Positions 56,014-64,000 are shown, counted from the stretch's first letter. The stretch is 64,000 nt of DNA from Microbacterium sp. PM5 (GCF_003293595.1 NZ_CP022162.1:94346-158345), one strand, 5' to 3'. A program made the numbers and translations. Notes: generated from the letters alone by a model not told the origin.

Positions 56014-56066
56014 ACACCCTGCGAAGTTCCACCCGGCATCCGCCGAAACAGGAGATATCCCCCCTC

Positions 56067-57476
56067 ATGAGTTCCACCAGCACCACCGCGCCCGCCGCGC
56101 GTCCGCCCAAGCCGAAGAAGCCGTTCTACCGCTCGTTCGGCTTCCAGATCACGGTCGCGCTGATCGCCGGCATCCTGCTCGGCATCCTCGCCCTGAACCT
56201 CGGTCCGGATGCCGCGGGCAACCCCAACGGCCTGTCCGCGACCCTGTCGACCATCGGTTCGTCCTACGTGACGCTGCTGAAGGCTGCCGTCGTCCCGCTC
56301 ATCTTCCTCGCGGTCGTCGCCAGCATCACGCAGCTGCGCAACGTGACCAACGCCGCGCGGCTGGCGGGTCAGACCCTGCTGTGGTTCGGGATCACGGCGC
56401 TCATCGCCGTCACCATCGGCATCGTCCTGGGCATCACGATCCAGCCCGGTAACCGCGTCGCCCACGACCAGCTCACGACCGGCGCCCCCTACACGGTCGG
56501 CACGTGGTGGAACTTCCTCAAGGGCCTCATTCCGCAGAACGTCCTGGGTCTGACCGTCTCGAGCTCCGCAAGCGACTCCGGTGCGATCACCTCGACGGTC
56601 GGATTCAACGTGCTCCAGGTCATCGTGGTCTCGGTCGCCGTCGGCATCGCCGCGCTCAAGGTCGGCAAGCGTGCCGAGCCGTTCGTCGCGTTCACGCAGT
56701 CGTCGCTGAAGATCGTGCAGCGAGTGCTCTGGTGGATCATCCGCATCGCGCCCCTCGGCACGCTCGGCCTCATCGCCTCGGCGGTCGTGCAGTACGGCAC
56801 CGACAAGCTGCTCACGCTGGTCTGGTTCGTCGTGGCCGTCTACGTCGGACTCGTGCTCGTGCTGTTCGTCGTCTACCCGATCCTCGTCAAGAGCCACGGC
56901 CTGTCGATCAAGCAGTACTTCTCCGGCGTCTGGCCGGCCGTGCAGCTCGGGTTCGTCTCGCGCTCCTCGATCGGCACACTCCCGCTGACCCAGCGCGTGA
57001 CCGAGCGCAACCTCGGCGTGCCGCGCGAGTACGCGTCGTTCGCGGTGCCGCTGGGCGCTACGACCAAGATGGACGGCTGCGCCGCGATCTACCCGGCGAT
57101 CGCCGCGATCTTCGTCGCCCAGTTCTTCGGCATCGAGCTGAACATCGTGTCGTACCTGCTGATCGCGCTCGTCTCGGTCGTGGGCTCGGCGGCCACGGCC
57201 GGCACCACCGGCGCGACGGTCATGCTCACGCTGACCCTCTCCACCCTCGGCCTGCCGCTGGAGGGTGTCGGTCTGCTCCTCGCGATCGACCCGATCCTCG
57301 ACATGGGCCGCACCGCGGTCAACGTCGCAGGCCAGGCCCTGGTGCCCACGATCGTCGCGAAGCGCGAGGGCATCCTCGACCGCGAGCTGTACGACGCGCC
57401 GCGCGACGGCGAGCCGTTCGCCGACGACTCGGCCGACGACGCCGACGAGCAGGCCCCGGCACTCGCGCGCAGCTGA
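56067..57476 (+). CDS. Dicarboxylate/amino acid:cation symporter (DAACS family)
   Basis: 469 aa, GltP/DctA fold. Helices from about 28. HP1 SRSSIGTLPLTQR (serine-rich motif), helix 7 GATTKMDGCAAIYPAI (variant of NMDGT), HP2 SAATAGTTGATVM and helix 8 DPILDMGRTAVNVAGQ. Takes up glutamate, aspartate or C4-dicarboxylates with H+ or Na+. ATG at 56067; AGGAG lies upstream at wide spacing. Acidic tail after about 435. Confidence 0.92.
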   Translation: MSSTSTTAPAARPPKPKKPFYRSFGFQITVALIAGILLGILALNLGPDAAGNPNGLSATLSTIGSSYVTLLKAAVVPLIFLAVVASITQLRNVTNAARLAGQTLLWFGITALIAVTIGIVLGITIQPGNRVAHDQLTTGAPYTVGTWWNFLKGLIPQNVLGLTVSSSASDSGAITSTVGFNVLQVIVVSVAVGIAALKVGKRAEPFVAFTQSSLKIVQRVLWWIIRIAPLGTLGLIASAVVQYGTDKLLTLVWFVVAVYVGLVLVLFVVYPILVKSHGLSIKQYFSGVWPAVQLGFVSRSSIGTLPLTQRVTERNLGVPREYASFAVPLGATTKMDGCAAIYPAIAAIFVAQFFGIELNIVSYLLIALVSVVGSAATAGTTGATVMLTLTLSTLGLPLEGVGLLLAIDPILDMGRTAVNVAGQALVPTIVAKREGILDRELYDAPRDGEPFADDSADDADEQAPALARS

Positions 57477-57481
57477 TGACT

Positions 57482-57519
57482 GATCGCGACGCGCCGGTTC
57501 AGGCCGGCGCGTCGCGATC
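57482..57519. terminator. 16-bp perfect hairpin between symporter and transglutaminase genes
   Basis: GATCGCGACGCGCCGG (57482-57497) and its exact complement (57504-57519) flank a 6-nt TTCAGG loop. It begins 5 bp after the symporter stop and extends into the last six codons of the convergent transglutaminase gene. Bidirectional terminator, partly coding. Confidence 0.85.
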
Positions 57520-59745
57520 GGCCAGGCCGGAGCCCGGCCGCACGACGAGCGACCACGGCAGCGCCACGACGCGCGCGCGCCGCGCTGCGGGCAGTGCCGC
57601 CAGCATGGCCGATCGGATGCCGACAGCGGCGCTCATCGCGGCGGTATCCGGGCCCGCGCCGGCCGCGTCCGCCGCGTAGTTCGCCCGCTCGACGGCGGCC
57701 ACGAGCTGAGACATCGGCGTCGCGGGGGCACCCCCGGCGCTGACGAGGAAGGCGCCGAAGGCGCGTGGCGAGCGCGACGACGGCACCGGCAACCCCGCGT
57801 CGATCGCGGTGTCCTGCACGAGGCGCCACGCGGCGGTCACCGTTCCGCGCCGGCGCAGCATGAGCCGCCGCACCGCCCCCGCCACCCCCGGCAGCGCGGC
57901 GACCACGATGACGGCGCCGAGGATGCTCAGCAGCGGACGCAGATCGATCAGCGTCGGGCCCGAGCCTGCGGCATCCGTCTGCGCGCCCTGCTGCGGATCG
58001 TTCACGTCGGCCGTCGGAGCGGTCGTCGGAGCGGTCGTCGCCTCCGGAGTGGCCGAGGTCGTCGGCGGCGTGGTCGCGGTCGAGGCGGCGCTGTCGAACC
58101 GCGTCTCGGTGCCGAGGCCTTTGGTCGGCTCGAACGGGACCCATCCGATGCCGCGGAAGTACACCTCGGGCCACGCGTGCAGTTGGCGCCCCGTCACATC
58201 GATGACGCGCTGGCCGTCGATGACCTGGCCCGTGAACGAGCCGGGAAGGAACCCGACCACGATCCGCGTCGGCATGCCGAGGCTGCGAGCCATGAGGGCG
58301 AAGGCGCCCGCGAAGTGCACGCAGTATCCGGTCTTGGCTTGGAGGAAGGCGGCCACGGCGTCGACGCCCTGTCCGTCGAAGCCGTCCTGCACCGGCGCGT
58401 CGAGCGAGTACGTGAACTCCGGACCGCGGAACCAGTCCTGCAGAGCGATGAGCTTGTCGTAGTCGGTGGCGGCCTGCGCGGTGACCTGGCGAGCGAGGCG
58501 CGCGATGATCGGCGGGCTGCCTGCCGGGATGGAGTCCACGTCGATGCGCAGACCCGCACCTCCTGCCGACGAGGCGCGGATCTGCTCGAGCGTCGGCTGG
58601 GCGATGTCGGAGACGACCGTGTACTGCTGTCCCTGCGTCGCTCCGGCCGCGCCGGCGACGGTGCGGTTGTACGGGGCGAACTGCCACGCCCCGGTCAATC
58701 CGTCGACCTCGGTGGCCGGGTAGGGGACGGGCGCGTACGCCGACGCGAGGTTCTTGATCGCGACGGTCGTGCGGGTCTGTACGACGGCGATGTCCGCCGA
58801 GAGCTCGACGGGCTCGAGCGGCGCTGCGCTCAGATCGACCGTGCTCGTGCGATCGGGCTGCCACACCGTGCCATCGAACAGCGACAGCGTCGCCACGCGC
58901 AGGTAGGGCACGCTGGTGCCGTCGGTGCGCAGGGTGAGCACCGTCGCGCCGTCCTGGCGCCGCAGGTCTTTGCCGAGATCCAGCGACGGATCGATCATCG
59001 TGGAGGTCCCGAACCCCGCCGCGGGAACCGACGCTTGCAGCGTGGGTCCGACCGCGAGCGCCGCGATGATCGCGACGGCGCCGATCGAGGTGGCGACGGC
59101 CGCGACGCCGCCGGCGCGCGCGGTGACGGCGCGTGGGGACGCGGCGGCGCTGGGTGTCTCGCGGGTGCGGGTCTCGGCGCGGATGAGCAGCAGCACGGAT
59201 GCCGCGAGCAGGACGAACGCCACGACGTCCACCCCGGCCGGTACGGCGATGGCCGGGATGAGCCAGACGGCGACCAGGGCGACGCTGGCCAGCAGCGGCA
59301 TCCGTGCGGTGACGACGACGTGATCGAGGGCGACGGTCAAGAGCCCCAGCGATGCGACGATGAGGAACACCAACGGCTGCGTCGGCGTCAGGGGAGCGAC
59401 GCCGTCCGCGATGAATGTGGATGCCGCAGCGATCGTGCGGGGCAGCGCCTCGACGAGCCCGCCGGTCGGGATCACGCCCAGGAGGGCGTTCGCCGGGAAG
59501 AAGACAGCGGTGACCGCCCCGGTCCACACGGCGAGCTCGACGAGCGTGACGACGATCACCGGCAGACGCAGGCGGCGCAGCCCGTAACCGAGGGCGAGCA
59601 GTGCGAACGGAAGGGCGATCGCGCCCCACAGCCATGAGCCGCTCTGCACGACGCGGGTCAGGGGGACGAGCGTGCTGAGGATGCCGAGCCACAGCGCCAC
59701 CGCGAGGCGCAGCTCTCCGCGGCGGCGGCGCTCACGAGGCGGCAT
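57499..59745 (-). CDS. TgpA-like membrane transglutaminase
   Basis: 748 aa. About six N-terminal membrane helices (to residue ~240), a DUF3488-type extracytoplasmic region, then the transglutaminase core: KTGYCVHFAGAFALMARSLG (catalytic Cys), DVTGRQLHAWPEVYF (His), and WVPFEPTKG (Asp-equivalent region). A Thr/Ala-rich linker, one more helix and a cytoplasmic C-terminal region follow. Homologues with moxR and DUF58 genes form a widespread but little understood operon. The ATG at 59745 overlaps the DUF58 gene by 14 bp. Confidence 0.9.
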   Translation of the reverse strand: MPPRERRRRGELRLAVALWLGILSTLVPLTRVVQSGSWLWGAIALPFALLALGYGLRRLRLPVIVVTLVELAVWTGAVTAVFFPANALLGVIPTGGLVEALPRTIAAASTFIADGVAPLTPTQPLVFLIVASLGLLTVALDHVVVTARMPLLASVALVAVWLIPAIAVPAGVDVVAFVLLAASVLLLIRAETRTRETPSAAASPRAVTARAGGVAAVATSIGAVAIIAALAVGPTLQASVPAAGFGTSTMIDPSLDLGKDLRRQDGATVLTLRTDGTSVPYLRVATLSLFDGTVWQPDRTSTVDLSAAPLEPVELSADIAVVQTRTTVAIKNLASAYAPVPYPATEVDGLTGAWQFAPYNRTVAGAAGATQGQQYTVVSDIAQPTLEQIRASSAGGAGLRIDVDSIPAGSPPIIARLARQVTAQAATDYDKLIALQDWFRGPEFTYSLDAPVQDGFDGQGVDAVAAFLQAKTGYCVHFAGAFALMARSLGMPTRIVVGFLPGSFTGQVIDGQRVIDVTGRQLHAWPEVYFRGIGWVPFEPTKGLGTETRFDSAASTATTPPTTSATPEATTAPTTAPTADVNDPQQGAQTDAAGSGPTLIDLRPLLSILGAVIVVAALPGVAGAVRRLMLRRRGTVTAAWRLVQDTAIDAGLPVPSSRSPRAFGAFLVSAGGAPATPMSQLVAAVERANYAADAAGAGPDTAAMSAAVGIRSAMLAALPAARRARVVALPWSLVVRPGSGLADRDAPA

Positions 59746-61021
59746 GGTGCACGCTCCGCGTCTCGCGTGACGCCAGCGCGTCGCTCCAGGCGGCGGCGAC
59801 GTCGCCGCCCGCGGTCAGCGCGCCGACGCGCCAGCCGGTGTCCACGGCGGCGGCCAGCGCCTCGCGTGACTCTGATACGGGAAGAAGGATCGGCATGGTG
59901 CTGTGGTGCGGCACGGGGGCGAGCGCGACGACGTCCGCGGTCGTGAGGCCACCGGTCACGACGATCACGGGACCGGCCGCGATTCCCGTGAACAATCGGG
60001 CGAGCGCCTCGAGGGGAAGATCGCGCCGTGCGGTGATCGTGGCGAGGGCGACGGCGAGATGCTCGACGCCCGCCGTGTCGCCCCCCTCGATCGGATCGCA
60101 CAGCACGGCGCCGTCGGCGTCGATCACGGTGACGAGGTAGCCTTCGCGCACCAATCGCGCCGTCGTCGAGACGCAGGCGGAGACCGCCGTCTCGAAGGCG
60201 GGGTCGGCCCCCGCGGCACGCCCCGCGGCCGGCGACCAGCGTGCCGCGCCGCGATCGAGCACGACGACGGCTTCGGGGGTCGTCTCCTGCTCCTCCTGAC
60301 GCACCATCAGCTCGTCGCGATGAGCGCTGGCACGCCAGTGGATGCGTCGCATCGAGTCGCCGGGTGCATACGTGCGCGGGATCAGGTTGTCGGCGCCCTG
60401 ACCCATCCGATCCGTCACGCTGCGGGTGCTGCCCCCGGCGTCGCCGGGGAGGTCGTGCAGCTCGTCGAGATCGACGATCTCGGGCACGATCACCAGCGGC
60501 GAGGTGTCGCCGACCGTCCGGCGTCGCCGTGTGAAGCCGAACGGATCGGTCGTCACGAGCGCCAAGGGCCCCACGCGGCGAAGTCCACGGCGTTCGGCGC
60601 GCACGGCGTAGTCGACCTCGACCTGCGACGGGCCGGCGATCGCCGACCCGGTCGGCGGCAGCACGCCGTCCGGCGCGGCGCCGGCCGTGGATGCCGCGAC
60701 CACGCCGTCGGGCACGGCGTCGCGCCACCGCGCCTCGCTGGTGGGCAGAGAGGAACGGATCTCGACGGTGAGGCGTACCCGCACCTCGCTGCCGGCGGCG
60801 GCGACGTCGGGGGAGAAGGCGCGGGTCACCCGCGCGGAGCTCGGGAGCAGGTACAGGGTGGCGGCGCTGACGACCACGGCTGCCGCCAACAGTGCGCCCA
60901 CGTAGGCGAGCTCCGCGATGCCGAAGCGCTGGGCCAGCACGCCGCACGCCGCGGCGAGCACCAGTGCGCCCAGGCCGCGCAGGGTCAGCGGCAGGCGAGA
61001 CAGCAGGGGCCAGCGGGGCAT
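59732..61021 (-). CDS. DUF58-domain membrane protein
   Basis: 429 aa from ATG 61021 (MPRWPLLSRLPLTLRGLG). Two N-terminal helices are followed by a beta-rich region (VRLTVEIRSSLPTSEARW) and the DUF58 motif region RTYAPGDSMRRIHWRASAHRDELMVRQEE (in parts: YAPGDSMRRIHWRASAHR). A VWA-like C-terminal part starts at AVVVLDRGA. Member of the MoxR/DUF58/transglutaminase module. It begins 13 bp after moxR. Confidence 0.9.
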   Translation of the reverse strand: MPRWPLLSRLPLTLRGLGALVLAAACGVLAQRFGIAELAYVGALLAAAVVVSAATLYLLPSSARVTRAFSPDVAAAGSEVRVRLTVEIRSSLPTSEARWRDAVPDGVVAASTAGAAPDGVLPPTGSAIAGPSQVEVDYAVRAERRGLRRVGPLALVTTDPFGFTRRRRTVGDTSPLVIVPEIVDLDELHDLPGDAGGSTRSVTDRMGQGADNLIPRTYAPGDSMRRIHWRASAHRDELMVRQEEQETTPEAVVVLDRGAARWSPAAGRAAGADPAFETAVSACVSTTARLVREGYLVTVIDADGAVLCDPIEGGDTAGVEHLAVALATITARRDLPLEALARLFTGIAAGPVIVVTGGLTTADVVALAPVPHHSTMPILLPVSESREALAAAVDTGWRVGALTAGGDVAAAWSDALASRETRSVHHAAS

Positions 61022-61034
61022 CGGGCGCTCTCGA

Positions 61035-62015
61035 TCAGCGGGTCGCGAGCGGCACGCGCACCGCGCCGACGATCGCGCGCAGCACGGCGCCGATCGTCTC
61101 CGTGCTGGAGCGGCCTCGAGCCGACGCGGTGCCACGCGACGCGATCAGTCGATGAGCGAACACCGGCTCGACGAGCGCCGCCACGTCATCCGGAATGACG
61201 AACTCGCGTCCGTCCAGAGCCGCGCGCACCTTGGCGGCCCGCACGAGCTGCAAGGTCGCACGGGGGCTCGCCCCGAGGCGCAGGTCGGGGTGCTCGCGTG
61301 TCGCCCGCGACAGCCCGACGGCGTACTCTTCGACGGCGGGGGAGACGTGCACACCGCGCACCCAGGCGATGAGGTCCCTGACGTCGCCGGCGCCGAGCAC
61401 GGGAGTGAGCGCGTCGAGAGGGTTGATGCGCTCGCGCTGACGCAGCATCAGGACTTCGCTCTCGGCATCCGGGTAGCCCATGGAGATGCGCATCATGAAG
61501 CGGTCGCGCTGCGCCTCGGGCAGGGCATACGTGCCCTCCATCTCGAGCGGGTTCTGCGTCGCGACGACGAGGAACGGGTCGGCGAGCGGGTGGCTGGTGC
61601 CGTCAACGGTGACCTGATGCTCCTCCATCGCCTCCAGAAGAGCCGACTGCGTCTTCGGTGAGGCCCGGTTGATCTCGTCGGCGATGACGATCTGAGCGAA
61701 GACGGCACCCGGCTTGAATTCGAACTCGCGATCGACGGGGTTGTAGACACTCACCCCCGTCACGTCGCCGGGGAGAAGGTCGGGCGTGAACTGGATGCGA
61801 CGCACGCTCGCGTCGACGGATGCCGCGAGCGCCCGCGCCAGCATCGTCTTACCGACCCCGGGCACATCCTCGATGAGGAGGTGTCCTTCGGCGAGGAGGC
61901 AGACGAGCGCGGCGCGCACGGCATCCGGTTTGCCGTCGATGACGCGCGTGATCGAGGATTCGATGGCCTCGGCCGCGCGAGCGAACGATTCGGCGGTGAG
62001 CGGGTGGTCGGGCAT
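61035..62015 (-). CDS. moxR: MoxR-family AAA+ ATPase
   Basis: 326 aa. Walker A LIEDVPGVGKTMLARALA, Walker B IVIADEINRASPKTQSALLEAMEE (in part), sensor FLVVATQNPLEMEGTYALPEAQRDRF (in part), and a C-terminal lid with LRLGASPRATLQLVRAAK. MoxR ATPases act as chaperones that activate VWA/DUF58-type partners. First gene of the three-gene operon; divergent from the SRP RNA. Confidence 0.94.
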   Translation of the reverse strand: MPDHPLTAESFARAAEAIESSITRVIDGKPDAVRAALVCLLAEGHLLIEDVPGVGKTMLARALAASVDASVRRIQFTPDLLPGDVTGVSVYNPVDREFEFKPGAVFAQIVIADEINRASPKTQSALLEAMEEHQVTVDGTSHPLADPFLVVATQNPLEMEGTYALPEAQRDRFMMRISMGYPDAESEVLMLRQRERINPLDALTPVLGAGDVRDLIAWVRGVHVSPAVEEYAVGLSRATREHPDLRLGASPRATLQLVRAAKVRAALDGREFVIPDDVAALVEPVFAHRLIASRGTASARGRSSTETIGAVLRAIVGAVRVPLATR

Positions 62016-62087
62016 GCGTCTCCCTGTCTCAGCGGCGGTGCTTGCTCGATGCTAACCCGGCTGGCGAGGGGGGAGCCCGTCGTCGGG

Positions 62088-62093
62088 TAAACT
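62088..62093 (+). promoter_or_regulatory. Putative -10 (TAAACT) of the SRP RNA gene
   Basis: TAAACT lies 7-10 nt before the first paired bases of the SRP RNA. No clear -35. Confidence 0.5.
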
Positions 62094-62097
62094 CGCA

Positions 62098-62191
62098 TAC
62101 AGCTCTCCGCGAGGCGGCACCCAGGCCAACTCCCCCAGGACGGAAACGTAGCAAGGGTAACCAGGCTCTGCCGGGTTCGCGGAGAGTCTTT
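62098..62191 (+). ncRNA. ffs: Small bacterial SRP RNA (4.5S)
   Basis: About 94 nt. The closing helix CTCTCCGCGA (62103-62112) pairs with TCGCGGAGAG (62177-62186). The apical region carries the signature CCCAGGACGGAAACGTAGCAAGG, i.e. GGAA tetraloop flanked by the AGGAC and AGCA internal-loop strands that bind Ffh (quoted in part). A pyrimidine run TCTTTCTTTT follows, an intrinsic terminator. Exact ends are approximate by a few bases. The 178 bp after it (62197-62374) contain no recognised feature. Confidence 0.93.
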
Positions 62192-62196
62192 CTTTT
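62186..62196 (+). terminator. U-rich terminator tail of SRP RNA
   Basis: GTCTTTCTTTT directly follows the closing stem of the SRP RNA, giving a stem plus U-tract, a classical intrinsic terminator and rare in this GC-rich window. Confidence 0.75.
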
Positions 62197-62374
62197 GCCC
62201 GGGGCACGGCAGCGGCGTGGTTGTCCCATCGACGCGCGGGGGCGCTTCCAGCGATCTCGGCTGTGGGTGAAATGGCGCGTGGTTCGGGACGTCGTCTTCG
62301 GACTACCTTGCTGTTGTGCGATCGGTGATGTGCTCGAAGCCGATGAATGCGGACCTCCGAGAAGGATGCCGAAC

Positions 62375-62854
62375 ATGACCTACGACGCGTCGCACCACAT
62401 CGGCGCCTGCGTAGGCCTGTACTTCGTGTCGGCGATTCTCGGCTTCACCCTCGTCTTCGCGATCAGGCCCACCGCTTCGGCGAACTGGTTTCGCACCCTG
62501 ATGGAGAACGGCAATGTCCTCACTTCGATGACGAAGAGCAGGGACAACGCGATCCAGCGCATGACTCCGGGAACCGTGCAGATTCAGGGGGTGATCGGCG
62601 CCGTCCTGTGCGCCATCATCGGCATCAACATCGGATCGCTTGCGGTGGAAACGGCCAGAGATGGCGCATTGGCCTTCATCGGGGCGATTGTCATCTTCGC
62701 CGCGGGTCTGTGCCTGGCATTCGGCGTCGCGTTCTCGCTGTCGCCGCGCCCTCCGCGATCCTCTCGCCGTGCACCGACACGCATCGTGCTGCTGCTGTCG
62801 AGCGCCGCAGCAGTCCTCGCCCTCGCGGGCGCGACTTTCGTGGTTTGCGTGTGA
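62375..62854 (+). CDS. Membrane protein of unknown function (4 TM)
   Basis: 159 aa. ATG 62375 with GAAGG 9 nt upstream (ATG 62366 is an alternative). Helices at about 10-28, 68-85, 92-112 and 130-155; two conserved-looking cytoplasmic stretches, FRTLMENGNVLTSMTKSRDN and SPRPPRSSRRAPTR. Base composition is slightly less GC-biased than neighbours. Not recognised. Confidence 0.65.
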   Translation: MTYDASHHIGACVGLYFVSAILGFTLVFAIRPTASANWFRTLMENGNVLTSMTKSRDNAIQRMTPGTVQIQGVIGAVLCAIIGINIGSLAVETARDGALAFIGAIVIFAAGLCLAFGVAFSLSPRPPRSSRRAPTRIVLLLSSAAAVLALAGATFVVCV

Positions 62855-62926
62855 GGCGCGCGATGCTTCCGTCCCGCCGGAAGGTTTTCTCCGGCAGATC
62901 CCTGCCGGGCCGCAGCGCCCCCCACC

Positions 62927-62932
62927 TAGGCT
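62927..62932 (+). promoter_or_regulatory. Putative -10 (TAGGCT) of pta
   Basis: TAGGCT followed by seven bases (GGAACCC) and the GTG start at 62940; near-leaderless geometry like other genes here. Confidence 0.45.
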
Positions 62933-62939
62933 GGAACCC

Positions 62940-64000
62940 GTGGCGCAGAGCATCTACATCACCTCCACCGAGGGGCTGTCCGGCAAATCGACCATCGTCC
63001 TCGGAGTGCTCGACGCACTGACCCGTTCCACTCCCCGTGTGGGCGTGTTCCGGGCCATCGCCCGTTCGATCGACGAACGCGACTACGTGCTCGAGATGCT
63101 CCTCGATCACATCGGCGTCGACCTCGACTACGAGGAGGCCGTGGGCGTCACCTACGACGACGTGCGACGAGACCCGGATGCCGCGCTCTCGCGCATCGTC
63201 GAGCGGTTCAAGGCCGTCGAGGCGAAGTGCGACGCGGTCGTCGTGGTCGGCAGTGACTTCACGGACGTCGGCTCGACCAGCGAGCTCGGCTACAACGCCC
63301 GCATCGCGGCGAACCTCGGCGCTCCCGTGCTGGTCGTGCTCAACGGTCGGGCAGACCAGGGCGACCGCCTCGGGGTGAGCGTTCCGCGCACGCCGCAGCA
63401 GCTGGCGCAGCTCACCGAACTCGCCCTCACCGACATCACGCACCAGCGCGCCGAGCTGTTCGCGGTCATCACCAACCGCGCCGACCCCGCGCACCTCGAC
63501 GAGATCAACGCGGCGATCGGCGACGTCGTGCGCGGCGTGCCCGCGGTCGACGGCAATCGTGAGGCCGAGGTCGCGGTGTGGTCCATCCCCGAAGACGTGT
63601 TCCTCGTCGCCCCGGCCGTCCGCGACATCATGCTCGCCCTCGGCGGCACGCTTCTTCGTGGTGACGAGGCGCTGCTCGTGCGCGAAGTGCTGGACGTGGT
63701 CGTCGCGGGTATGTCGCTCAACAACATCCTCCCGCGCCTCACCGAGGGTGCCATCGTCATCGTGCCGGCCGATCGCACCGAGGTGCTGCTCGGACTGCTG
63801 CTGGCGAACTCGTCGGGCACCTTCCCCTCGATCGCGGGCATCATCCTCAACGGTCCGTTCCCGCTGCCACCGGCCGTGCAGGACCTCATGGTGGGCCTGG
63901 ACTCGCCGCTTCCGATCATCCAGACCGACCTGGACACGTACGACACCGCCGTCCGGGTCATGAGCACCCGCGGCCGCCTCGCCGCCGGCTCGCAGCGCCG
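62940..64000 (+). CDS. pta: Phosphate acetyltransferase Pta, N-terminal part (cut by window end)
   Basis: GTG start at 62940, open to the window end (about 353 residues visible). The N-terminal dethiobiotin-synthetase-like P-loop domain, SIYITSTEGLSGKSTIVLGV, and VVVVGSDFTDVGSTSELGYNARIAANLGAPVLVVLNG (parts) are followed by a DRTGG-type domain (about 215-330: MSLNNILPRLTEGAIVIVPADRTEVLLG, in part). This is the long, three-domain Pta that interconverts acetyl-CoA and acetyl phosphate; the catalytic PTA_PTB domain lies beyond the window. An ackA gene would be expected next. Confidence 0.9.
   Translation, partial: MAQSIYITSTEGLSGKSTIVLGVLDALTRSTPRVGVFRAIARSIDERDYVLEMLLDHIGVDLDYEEAVGVTYDDVRRDPDAALSRIVERFKAVEAKCDAVVVVGSDFTDVGSTSELGYNARIAANLGAPVLVVLNGRADQGDRLGVSVPRTPQQLAQLTELALTDITHQRAELFAVITNRADPAHLDEINAAIGDVVRGVPAVDGNREAEVAVWSIPEDVFLVAPAVRDIMLALGGTLLRGDEALLVREVLDVVVAGMSLNNILPRLTEGAIVIVPADRTEVLLGLLLANSSGTFPSIAGIILNGPFPLPPAVQDLMVGLDSPLPIIQTDLDTYDTAVRVMSTRGRLAAGSQR

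Noticed and set aside
53025-56066. Search for an attachment-site duplication of the tRNA-Ser 3' end that would mark an integrated island
   Set aside because: I found no repeat of the GGTTCAAATCC...CACTTCC end downstream within the window, and no integrase gene; island status remains unproven.
57089-59692. An 867-residue open frame antisense/out-of-frame to the symporter and transglutaminase genes
   Set aside because: Arg/Pro/Gly-rich translation without domains, overlapping two clearly real genes; a GC-driven shadow frame.
1-64000. Insertion sequences, prophage, restriction-modification or other defence systems, NRPS/PKS clusters
   Set aside because: No transposase, integrase, phage structural, nuclease/methylase or assembly-line proteins are recognisable in any frame.

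Overview
The window is a 64 kb chromosomal stretch of a very GC-rich actinobacterium. The protein families, the heavy use of GTG starts, ATGA/GTGA gene overlaps, leaderless promoters and a strikingly frequent GGATGCC/GGCATCC heptamer all suggest Microbacteriaceae, most likely Microbacterium. The genus is inferred from style and gene content; no search was run. Gene density is high, no gap exceeds 300 bases, and I see no insertion sequence, prophage, CRISPR array or large biosynthetic cluster.

Layout. 1-9 kb: a molybdenum cofactor block. It has mogA/moaB-like and moaE rightward, moeB-moeA-moaC-moaD leftward as one overlapping operon, an HTH-TOBE regulator with the molybdate importer modABC, a small TPR gene, and moaA. 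9-15.6 kb: cytochrome bd oxidase cydA-cydB and its ABC assembly factors cydD-cydC, preceded by a four-cysteine SufR-like regulator. 15.8-21 kb: a large cell-wall-anchored protein with three lamin-tail domains, then a membrane-anchored and a lipoprotein alpha/beta hydrolase facing each other across a strong hairpin. 21-30.8 kb: assorted metabolism and repair (DHFR-like, LLM flavoenzymes, aldo/keto reductase, tRNA hydroxylase TrhO, AlkZ-like glycosylase, QW-repeat protein) and a MetY-flavin monooxygenase pair that looks like a sulfur-scavenging unit. 30.9-34 kb: a complete OpuC/ProU-type compatible-solute importer. 34-52 kb: redox enzymes and regulators (disulfide reductase-like flavoprotein, HxlR with NmrA-like oxidoreductase, SDRs, lactonase), two divergent MFS transporters, M18 aminopeptidase, a NYN RNase-like protein, PadR with an ABC1/UbiB kinase, ATP-grasp and NUDIX enzymes, and a Tat lipoprotein phosphatase. 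53 kb: tRNA-Ser(GGA). 53.2-55.9 kb: a compact arsenic locus, arsR with a PAT-like acetyltransferase on one strand and a flavoprotein with arsC on the other. 56-62 kb: a dicarboxylate symporter and the moxR-DUF58-transglutaminase operon. 62.1 kb: small SRP RNA. The window closes inside pta.

The best candidates for something under-described are: (1) the arsenic locus, which has no arsenite efflux pump but pairs arsR with a phosphinothricin-acetyltransferase-like GNAT (candidate arsN) immediately beside a tRNA gene; (2) a recurrent TANNNT-N6-start leaderless promoter, including a mirror-image bidirectional version at 46018-46053; (3) a putative Fe-S regulator upstream of cydABDC with a 17-bp hairpin inside that operon; (4) the triple lamin-tail LAxTG surface protein; and (5) several clean palindromic operators (PadR, HxlR, ArsR, and orphan sites between the MFS genes).
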